Shown: positions 24,617 to 32,478 of the stretch, one piece after another
Layout: the number at the start of each line of letters is the position of its first letter
Numbering within the stretch: position 1 is the first letter of the stretch
NCBI GenBank assembly: GCA_947561395.2
Contig: OX387185.1
Coordinates: 23,875,866 to 23,939,865, forward strand
DNA from: Buxus sempervirens
Lineage: Eukaryota; Streptophyta; Magnoliopsida; Buxales; Buxaceae
Length of the DNA stretch: 64,000 nt
Direction: 5' to 3'
Notes under the pieces: generated by a model
Database searches by the model: none
The model's input: only the letters and a program-made list of their open reading frames with translations
What the model was told of the DNA's origin: nothing
Position numbers and translations under genes: made by a program

Positions 24617-24772
24617 GTATCCGGTATATCAGACCGGATAACAAAGGGCCTTAAGGTATCCGGTACATGGTACCGGATACGCTAATGCTCACATGTATCC
24701 GGTATGAGTATCCGGATACGGGAAAGAGTACTTGTATTCGAATTGAGTATCCGGATACAGGTAAAAGTCTAT
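24617..24772 (-). repeat. E1 palindrome cluster in the LTR, 39-bp period
   Basis: Units begin at 24617, 24656, 24695 and 24734, each exactly 39 bp apart. The form is GTATCCGGT - 7 nt - ACCGGATAC; the fourth left arm is degenerate (GTATTCGA). The cluster lies in U3, upstream of the TATA box. Confidence 0.92.
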
Positions 24773-25089
24773 TTTCTTCAAATTCTGTGCTGGCTTTCCA
24801 GGAGATAATGATTTTTGATGATTGTTTGTGCAATTTGGGGTGTCTACACGGGCAGGGCGCAACCGTAATATATATACGGGCACAGGGGTCTTTGTGCGAA
24901 TTTTACCTTTTTGATTTTTGAGCCTTATCTGCACCCAAATATCTCTCTTGGATAAGTGAATTCTCTTTTTTATCTGTTCGAATTATCTCATTTATCCTTG
25001 TGGATAAAGGATTGGCATGATCTTGTGTTTAACTCAAACTGAAACTCTATCTTGCCAAACCTTGGACCAACCATACCCCTGGGTTTGCC

Positions 25090-25097
25090 TATAAATA
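25090..25097 (+). promoter_or_regulatory. E2 5' LTR TATA box
   Basis: GCCTATAAATAGAGGGC is conserved at 63367-63374 in the 3' LTR. A start about 30 bp downstream would give a short first exon ending at 25203. Confidence 0.72.
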
Positions 25098-25200
25098 GAG
25101 GGCCTTTCCCCAAGCAAAGGGCCACGAAATTTTGAGTCCAAGGAATTCTAAGAAGCTCCAAGAGAAGAGAAAGAACTCCTGCTGCTCTGCCTGCTCAATC

Positions 25201-25206
25201 CAGGTA
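25201..25206 (+). promoter_or_regulatory. E2 5' LTR splice donor candidate
   Basis: CTCAATCCAG|GTAAGTCC is a near-consensus donor, identical in the 3' LTR (CAG|GTAAGT at 63470/63471). With the acceptor at 29285-29286 it defines a leader intron of about 4.1 kb. Confidence 0.6.
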
Positions 25207-25317
25207 AGTCCCCTATCCCTTTTTATTTTCTGTCTTCAATTCTAGAAGTAATAGGATCATCTTTATTGCTGTAGAATAAGGCCATATCTGTTTTTGTATT
25301 CCTAAACTTGTCTCTAA

Positions 25318-25560
25318 GTACCTCAAGAGTCTCTCTAGCCGTAAAACGTGAAGAGAGAACTAGGGGAAAGGGGAACAGGTGGATCCCTAGAATAGAACCC
25401 CATATCTGTTTTTCTCTTTTTTCATAGAATAAGGCCTGTGATTGTGTTTGTGTAACCAAATCTATCTCTAAGTACCTCAAGAGTCTCTCTAACCGTAAAA
25501 CGTGAAGAGAGAACTAGGGGAAAAAAGACCAGGTGGATCCGTAGGGTAGACCCCCATGTG
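25318..25560 (+). repeat. Tandem duplication inside the E2 LTR
   Basis: The segment CCTCAAGAGTCTCTCTA...CCGTAAAACGTGAAGAGAG...TAGGGGAAA occurs from 25321 and again from 25475, a 154-bp offset. The 3' LTR has the same duplication at 63588 and 63747. Confidence 0.85.
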
Positions 25561-26492
25561 CTCTAATCTGTGAGATGTGGCTGTTTTAAATATCCTGATC
25601 ATGTTTTAATGCTTTTTATGATATATCTGAATGAATAACATGAATCTATGATGTTTATAGCATGAGATCCCCACTTTTTTTATAAAATTTGGATTTTTGC
25701 CACTTTTGCACCTACAGCACTGTTTTCGTGATTTTTGTGGTATTAGGCTAAGATCCTGGATTTATCATGATCAATATGGTAGATCTGGATCCAGAAGCCT
25801 GAAAATAAATTCTACGGTTTCATGAAATTGTTTTTCATTATTGAGAGAAAACCCTACGGTCTCAATTCTCCCCTTTTGGTGTTTTTCATCAACATGGGTA
25901 TTTTTGGTTTTGATTTTCAGATTTAATGTGAAATTTGGGCTTTACCTATGACCTGGATTATTCAAGTTCAATTTTGAAATATTTTTATAAAAATCATATT
26001 TTTCTAGATTTCTAGAATTTTGACTTGAAGCCAGATTTTTGGATTTTTCACTTTAAATTGATTTTATTTGATTTTATCTCAATTTTATTTTAATCATGAA
26101 ACCCTAGGAATGGTATGATCATATTTGAAAGTTCTGGATCAATCAGACTATTCGTATGAAAAAACCATACAATTTCATCTTTTTTTGTGATTTTTCCTGA
26201 TTTTTATAGCAAGCTTTTTCCTTTAATTTAACATGAACAAATACCTGGCAACCACCTTGTGTGGATGAATAGGGGTGCCTAACACCTTCCCCTGTTCATA
26301 ACCTAATCCCCTTTCCCATCTCTGGTTGTTTTTTTAGGAGGGTTATTTTTACCCTAAAATTGCCTTTTGTGCTTATTTAATATTTTGGTGTCCATTCACA
26401 CCTAAATTGAATGGTGGCGACTCTTTGTTTTATATAATCCCGTGTGATGATAGAGGAAATCATAATTTTGATTTTTTCCCATGTCTCACAAC

Positions 26493-26510
26493 TGGCGACT
26501 CTGCTGGGGA
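26493..26510 (+). other. E2 primer-binding site
   Basis: TGGCGACTCTGCTGGGGA lies two bases after the LTR end TCTCACA. It is identical to the E1 PBS and of Tat/Ogre type. Confidence 0.85.
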
Positions 26511-26910
26511 CTTGTGGATTTGAGCCTTTTGGTGTTTTAGTTCATGTTTTTGATATTTTTTGATTTGCTTGCTATTTTGTGTTCTTAAGCATGTTGAGTA
26601 TGTTTTAAATCTGAATTATTGCTTAATAATTCATGGGGGTAGAAACATGCTTAATTTTGATTTATAGGATTGTTTCTACAAACATGCAGAGAGGAGGTTC
26701 GTTTTGATGAACTATGCTTAGTTCTTGCTATATTTTTATGATAGCATGTTTTAATTTTCAGCATGATCTCCATGATGATTTTGGGTGTATAACATGATCA
26801 TATGTTTACATGATAGATGATTTTTTTATGAGCATGTTTTGGGTGCTATAGGATTGCTTTATTTACTTGTTTATTTTAAATATGCTTTCCTATTATGCCT
26901 TGGTTTGTTT

Positions 26911-27245
26911 ATGCATGGCTGCGAAAAGAGTGGCAAGGGTTTGGGACGTTGTGAATGTAACCTATTTTTACAATGCACTGTGCACCTTTTACTTTTACAC
27001 AGCCTACCCTTAACCTATAGGAAGTTGAACCCGAATGTGTGTAGCTTGGCGCAACGAGGTCGATACTTCGGAAAGCGAAAGTGAAAACATTCACCTTAGA
27101 ACTTTGAGCTAATGATGTGATGATAACGTGGATCTGGGATTCTAGTCATCACTAGGCTTGAGTGCTAAGTTGCCATTAAGCCAAAACCCAAAACCCCTAC
27201 GCTTGATGGTGGAGTTACACGTTTTTGGCTAAAGTACACAATTAA
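26911..27245 (+). other. E2 copy of the conserved Tat leader block
   Basis: It matches E1 21360-21680 on the element strand. Conserved stretches include GCATGGCT, GGCAAGGGT, GTGTGTAGCTTGGCGCAACG and GGAAAGCGAAAGTGAAAACA. It is the only long well-conserved noncoding stretch seen between the two leaders. Confidence 0.72.
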
Positions 27246-27726
27246 GTGGGAATATGGGTTTGTATGATTGTGGGAAGGCCGTGTGCATGGCATACAAACC
27301 AGGGCATAATGCGGATGCCATATTGAAGGTAAACAAAGTAACAAGGTAACCCTATTGCTTTGCATTATTATCATGTAATAGGGGTGTCATGGTGCCCATT
27401 GGTTGGGGACAAAATTGGTCCCAAATATGTTTGTTCTTAAGCATGGTGTAGCCCATAGGAAGAGTCTCTAACTCTGTTTAGGATCAATCCTACCCTATGT
27501 ACACACAAGAGGCAACAAAAGGGTACCGAATTCTTGAGTATGGTGTCAATTTGGAGGGTACATGTACCTTCCTAAACATGTGTTTTAGCAAAAAGGCCAA
27601 GGTCCACTTTGGGACAGTTTAGAAGCCTGACACTGGGTGAACCGTACGTTTGGATGAACAATTAAAGTGATCAAATCATGTAAAAACTGGAAAAATATAA
27701 CAGGGTTCCGTAAAACCGCATTTAGT

Positions 27727-27853
27727 ACACGGGCTGGGCTTGCCCGTATTAGTTATACGGGCTAGGCTCGCCCGTGTTTTCCATACGGTCACGGCTTGCT
27801 CGTAATCTGAATACGGGCAGGGCTGGACCGTACTGTGTATACGGTTTTCTCGG
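27727..27853 (+). repeat. E2 palindrome cluster in the leader, 28-bp period
   Basis: ACGG cores start at 27729, 27757, 27785, 27813 and 27841, exactly 28 bp apart. Most units are inverted repeats ACGGGC - 7 nt - GCCCGT, some imperfect; the last is a partial unit. Confidence 0.93.
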
Positions 27854-28006
27854 AATATTCAACTTTAATCAGTTTTTCCCACTAAAATCTTCCTTTAACC
27901 TTTAAATAATGATAAAGGGAAACAAGTTTGAATAAAATGCTTCAAAAAAAAAAAAAAAAAACAACAACAAAAACAAAATAATTGAAAAAAAAGATGTGAG
28001 AGAAAG

Positions 28007-29105
28007 GTTCCTTGGGCTTCTAAAGCCTTTGAATTTCAGACTTTTTCAAAACTCTTGGGCCTCTGAAAGCCTTTGAATTTCAGACTTTTTCAAAACTCCT
28101 AGGCCTCTGAAAGCCTTTGAATTTCAGATTTTTCAAAAATCCTTGGGCCTCTGAAAGCCTTTGAATTTCAGACTTTTTCTCAAAAACTCCCTGGGCCTCT
28201 GAAAGCCTCTGAATTTCAGACTTTTTCTCAAAAAAAAAAAAATCCTTGGGCCTCTGAAAGCCTTTGAATTTCAGACTTTTTCTCAAAAAATCCTTGGGCC
28301 TCTGAAAGCCTTTGAATTTCATATCTTTTTCTTTGGGCCGTCTAAAAGCCTCTGAATTTTAGACAAATCTTTTTTCTTTGGGCCGTCTAAAAGCCTCTGA
28401 ATTTTAGACAATCACCTTTTGGGCCGTCTATAAGCCTCTGAATTATAGACACATATCCTTTTTGGGCCGTTTAAAAGCCTCTGAATTTTAGACAATCATT
28501 TCTTTGGGCCATCTAAAATCCTCTGAATTTTAGACAATCATTTCTTTGGGCCGTCTAAAAGCCTCTGAATTTTAGACAATCATTTCTTTGGGCCGTCTAT
28601 AAGCCTTTGAATTATAGACACATATCTTTTGGGCCGTCTAAAAGCCTCTGAATTTTAGACAATCATTTCTTTGGGCCGTCTAAAAGCCTCTGAATTTTAG
28701 ATAATCATTTCTTTGGGCCGTCTATAAGCCTCTGAATTATAGACACATATCCTTTGAGCCGTCTATAAGCCTCTGAATTATAGACACATATCTTTTGGGC
28801 CGTCTAAAAGCCTCTGAATTTTAGACAATCATTTCTTTGGACCGTCTATAAGCCTCTGAATTATAGACACATATTCTTTGGGCCTCTGAAAGCCTTTGAA
28901 TTTCAGACTTTTTTCAAAGATATCCTTTGGGCCTCTGAAAGCCTTTGAATTTCAGACCTTTTGCAAAAATATCCCTGGGCCTCTGAAACACTTTGAATTT
29001 TAGACCTTTTCCAAAAATATCCCTAGGCCTCTGAAAGCCTTTGAATTTCAGACATTTTCCAAAAATACCCCTGGGCCGCTGAAAGCCTTTGAATTTCAGA
29101 TCCTT
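28007..29105 (+). repeat. E2 leader tandem array of about 25 hairpin units
   Basis: Units of about 41 to 50 bp begin GGGCC and contain a stem, a 9-nt loop (GCCTTTGAA or GCCTCTGAA) and the complementary arm. Three stem classes occur: TCTGAAA/TTTCAGA (outer units), GTCTAAAA/TTTTAGAC, and GTCTATAA/TTATAGAC (interior, for example 28426-28450). Both arms change together. The array lies between PBS and gag, inside the inferred leader intron. Confidence 0.95.
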
Positions 29106-29114
29106 TTCTCTTTT

Positions 29115-29149
29115 TGTGGGACCTGTTGGAAACCCTAGAATATTCTAAC
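29115..29149 (+). repeat. Single-copy relative of the E1 76-bp array unit in E2
   Basis: GTGGGACCTGTTGGAA followed by ACCCTAGAATATTCTAAC matches the hairpin part of the E1 unit. It occupies the position next to gag, where the E1 array also ends. Confidence 0.75.
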
Positions 29150-29280
29150 AATTCAATTCAAAAAAAAAAGAAGCAAATAAAGAAAGAAACAAATCCAAAC
29201 TCGTGTTCACCCAGCTTGCACATAGGCATACATAGGCATGCGAATGAGATTAAATTGGCACTGATATTTTCTCTTTATTT

Positions 29281-29287
29281 TTCCAGG
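29281..29287 (+). promoter_or_regulatory. Splice acceptor candidate upstream of E2 gag
   Basis: TTTATTTTTCCAG|GTACC has a good pyrimidine tract and lies 54 bp before the gag ATG. E1 has TTTTTCCTCAG|GTAC at the same place. Confidence 0.55.
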
Positions 29288-29340
29288 TACCAAGTACATT
29301 TGCAACCATAGCTCCTGTAACCAGATCAAGAGCTTGCGCC

Positions 29341-30226
29341 ATGAATCCCATTGAGACTGAAGCTGATGCTCCTCACCCAGATATTGTCCTGCTTCAGGAG
29401 CAAGTGGCAGGACTAGCCCGAATGCTAGAAAACATACTGTCAGTACAGGCCCAGAATCAAGCATCCACTTCCAACCCTGCACCTCCACCACAAATCAATA
29501 TTCCACCCCCAGTACAACCAATTCCTGAACCCATCCATGAAACCACTTATGAACCTATGTTGACCAAGGATGAAACAGTTGAATCAGAAAAGGCTAAGGA
29601 AAAGGAAAAAATGAGGGAAGAAATGGAAAAGAAGTTCATGCACAGGCTGGAGATGATCCGGATGAAATGAGGGAGGTGAAAGGGATACGTAACTTTGGGG
29701 GCACCAATTTTGAAGATCTGTGCCTATACCCCGATGTATGTCTACCGGCCAAGTTTAAATGCCCAGATTTTGATAAATATGATGGCACTGCTAAATCCGG
29801 GATGACGGCATACTAATTCAACTCTTCCAGAGGAGTTTAACTGGAGCTGCTTTGAAGTGGTTTACCACTTTGGATCATGGGAAAATAAGAAGGTGGAAGG
29901 ATTTAGCAGATTCCTTTTTGGCACAATACAGGTTCAACTCTGAGATTATACCAGATAGGTATGACATGATGAGGATGACAAAGAGAAATGATGAGACCAT
30001 AAGGCAATATGCTAAAAGGTGGAGGGAGTTGGCTGCACAAGTTAAGCCACCCGTGGGAGAACCAGAAATGATTTCAACCTTCATCAGCACACTGGGGCAA
30101 CCCTTTTACAGTCACTTGGTGGGTCAAACTACCACCAACTTTGCTTCCCTAGTGCAAGTGGCAGACAGAATTGAAGATGGGATCAAGTCTAGGAAAATAG
30201 CTGATTACTCTGCAGTGTTGAACTAG
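29341..30226 (+). pseudogene. E2 gag, N-terminal part, broken
   Basis: The ATG at 29341 starts MNPIETEADAPH, then the coiled coil LQEQVAGLARMLENIL and a proline-rich segment, as in E1. A frameshift near 29665 and a deletion near 29790, after the YDGT motif, separate this from the gag core. The core at 29852-30226 has LKWFTTLDHG, RWKDLADSFLAQYRF and RYDMMRMTK. A TAG at 30224-30226 (VLN*EAST) replaces an expected glutamine codon. Confidence 0.83.
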
Positions 30227-30830
30227 GAAGCTTCCACCACTTTCTCTACACAAAAAAAGGAGAATGGTAATGGAAGAATAAAGAATGAAGAAAGGAGAGA
30301 AGTAGAAGTGAATATGGTACAACTTCCTAGGGAACCCTTTCAAATCAATGTCCATCCACCTCCTATCAAGCCAACCCATCAAGTTCCTTTGCTGCCTATC
30401 CAAATTAATGTCCCTTCTGCACAACCTATGAAGGAGGAAACAGAAGTAAGGAAGAGAAGAGAATTTTCTAAACTGCCTATGAGACCATCTGAGCTTTTGC
30501 CTACTTTACTTCAGAAGGGTTATGTGGCTTTGAAGTTGCCAAATCCTCATGCAAGCAAAGGGAAGAATTATGATTCATCTGCAATCTGTGAGTATCATAT
30601 GAGCACTCCAGGGCATACCACTGATCGTTGCTTGGCCCTAAAGCATGCAATTCAGGATTTACTGGATAATAACTCCTTATCATTCAATTCAGTCACTCCC
30701 ATCCCACCTACCGATAACAATGGGGCAGGCAGCTCAAATGCAATAGGGGCAATTTTCTCTGGAGAAAGAAGATTTGACCCTTCTCAGCTTATCGCTCCTA
30801 TTGGTCCAACAGTCAGGGTTTATCTTGAAA
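30227..30830 (+). pseudogene. E2 gag C-terminus with zinc finger
   Basis: The frame continues after the TAG. CEYHMSTPGHTTDRC is the Tat gag zinc finger, followed by ALKHAIQDLLDNN and the FDPSQLIAPIG motif also present in E1 (about 17510-17545). Homology to E1 ends abruptly near 30830. Confidence 0.8.
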
Positions 30831-32165
30831 GAAATACTCCTGGTTATGAGCAGGAAGGTTTGCCTCACTCAGCAGGAGAAAGAAATTATCAGAAAAAGAG
30901 AGAAAAGTCAGCTTTTGTCTTTGAGAACAGGGGCAGTTTTCGAACTCCCACGTTCTTTGAAAAGAAACCCCTATAAAAAGAATGCACATTTCTTGAGGAT
31001 CTTAAGGAGCCTTGTTCTCAGGAAGTGATTTTAATAAAGGCTCTTCAAAAAAAAAAAAAGATTTTTCCCTTTAACATTTTTCTAGAATAAAAAAGTTTTC
31101 AACAAGGTCCTGTTTTACTTATGAATCATATCTTCTATTGAGTTTTATTCAGTTGAATATGACTTCGACATTGGGCTTAATTTTGAGACCAAAATCGAAG
31201 AAAAAGACATTTTATGTGAAAATTACAATCTTTTTAAGTGTCATCAGAAGAAGTTTGGGGGTGAAGTTTTGTAAATTGGAAAAGCCTTATTTTGTTTTAG
31301 ATATTTTCAAAAGTTTAGTGTATAACTGAATTTCACTTTCATTTCTTTTTAAGGTTTCATTTCAAAACCCTCCTCTCTTTAAATGCTTTTTGAATGCAAT
31401 TTTTCATATTGTTCCTATTATTGAGTTAAATGCTTTTTGAATGCAATTTTCTTTTATATTGTTCCTATTATTGAGTGCTCCACAGCTCGAATAATTAATT
31501 TCTAGGAAATTCACCTGTAAAATGATCATTTGACTCCTGGAAGAAAATTGGGTCTTTTGATGGGTCCGATCAAATTAGAACTTAATGGAGGATTTCCAAT
31601 ATTGTGGTTCTTACTTTAAGTGCTCTACACTGTTAATTGATGGTTTTTTGAAGAATAGCATATGAAAATGACCATTTTGCCCCTGAAAATGAAAATGACC
31701 ATTTTGCCCCTGAATAGCATATCAAAGACAAAAAAGAAAAAAGAAAAAAACCTCATGGGCTTTCTGTTGAGCCCACCCAAAAGAAAAAGAACTAAAAAAT
31801 AAAAACAGACAATAGTCCATTGTTTTGACCTCATGTTAATAACCTAGACTTTTGTATTGTTGTCGCGGGGCCTAAACAGGCCTAATTTTAGGAAAAGCCC
31901 GCATACAAATTAGTTGAGTCAACTCGCCCAAATTTCAACTCATGGGAACCCGCTATCTAGCGGGGTAACTCAAGGTGTCCACGGACTTCCCTGGGTTACA
32001 ATCGAACCACTTATCCAAAGTCTCTGGGTAAAGCATGCACTGCACATCAATTTAAGTCAAAAATTCTGTGACTGTTCACACCCTTAACAATGAACAGTGG
32101 CGACTCCCCAAAACGACAAAAAAACGCCACGGAAAGCCGGGCACCGGCATTCGTGCGCCCCCACG
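30831..32165 (+). other. Mosaic segment replacing E2 protease
   Basis: The roughly 1.8 kb that encodes protease and G-patch in E1 is absent. The replacement includes a degraded second copy of the pro/pol junction (about 30950-31200; compare 32440-32670), a 46-bp direct duplication (31381-31476), and about 31850-32165, which resembles the end of another Tat LTR with a TGGCGACTCCCC PBS-like site near 32098. The source elements are not identified. Confidence 0.6.
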
Positions 32166-32478
32166 TGCGCACACCATGACTGAAGGCAATCAAGAAGAAG
32201 GAGCAGAGGAGCTACCCTTCATTGACTGGGCTGCAGTAGAAGTTCCATTTGGGACAAGCCCTACAACAGAAGCAAGCGATGAAACTCACCCAGTACTGGT
32301 GATTTCGGATGCGGACCCTGAGCTTGGGGAGCAGGCTTGTGTTATTACCCCTGCCCCAGATTCTTTTATTCTAAACAATTGGGAGGAAACTCTCCTTACT
32401 TTTGAAGTCGCGTTTGTTTGGCAAATAGACATGGCTTTCGAAAAAAAAAACTCCATTAGTGGAATGCCCTTTTCCTGA
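32166..32478 (+). pseudogene. E2 gag-pro C-terminal linker
   Basis: From the ATG at 32176 the frame reads MTEGNQEEGAEELPFIDWA and continues to ILNNWEETLLTFEVAF, matching the end of E1 gag-pro. It ends at a TGA after the ten-A run at 32441-32450. The upstream open frame from 32068 covers non-homologous sequence. Confidence 0.75.
32441..32450 (+). promoter_or_regulatory. A-run at the gag-pro/pol boundary of E2
   Basis: Ten A stand where E1 has nine. The downstream pol frame (VECPFPEG, equivalent to VECHFPEG in E1) is shifted relative to gag-pro. Confidence 0.45.

Larger units (their letters stand above)
1..24848 (-). mobile_element. E1: Tat/Ogre-like Ty3/gypsy retrotransposon, inserted in the E2 5' LTR
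   Basis: Read on the - strand: 5' LTR (24848-22577), PBS, leader, 76-bp tandem array, gag, protease with G-patch, RT, RNase H, second RNase H, integrase, then an antisense DUF7745-like gene interrupted by E3. The 3' LTR lies left of the window. Its LTR starts with the same TGTAGACACCCCAAATT as the E2 3' LTR, so the two are relatives, but LTR bodies, palindrome units and leader arrays differ. Pol is open over 1,195 codons while gag has stops and frameshifts. The right end abuts E2 LTR sequence, which indicates insertion into E2. Confidence 0.87.
22577..24848 (-). repeat. E1 5' LTR
   Basis: It is 2,272 bp. On the - strand it starts TGTAGACACCCCAAATT (ending at 24848) and closes CCATGTCTCACA at 22577. 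It holds a 39-bp palindrome cluster at 24617-24772, a TATA box at 24453-24460 and a splice donor-like site at 24344-24346. It is longer than the E2 LTR, mostly through sequence around 23100-23900. No ORF in it is supported. Confidence 0.88.
24849..26490 (+). repeat. E2 5' LTR, first ~175 bp missing
   Basis: It aligns with the 3' LTR from 63133 onward and ends CCATGTCTCACA at 26490. The missing part should lie left of E1, outside the window. It contains one and a half 28-bp palindromes at its cut edge (24848 and 24876), the TATA box at 25090, a splice donor-like site at 25203/25204 and an internal 154-bp tandem duplication. Confidence 0.85.
26511..28006 (+). other. E2 leader, noncoding
   Basis: There is no supported gene. 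It includes the conserved leader block (26911-27245) and the 28-bp palindrome cluster (27727-27853). The rest is AT-rich. Short ORFs, such as the one at 26839-27084, lie in the conserved block on one or the other strand and are not convincing. Confidence 0.7.

Noticed and set aside
24849..24890. Solo short transposon between E1 and E2
   Set aside because: The sequence aligns with the E2 3' LTR at 63133 onward, so it is the cut edge of the E2 5' LTR.
28080..28322. ORF with repeated KFKGFQRPKDF on the - strand
   Set aside because: Artefact of the tandem hairpin array.
28007..29105. CRISPR-like array of short palindromic repeats
   Set aside because: The repeats are variable hairpins without unique spacers or cas genes, in the leader of a plant retrotransposon.
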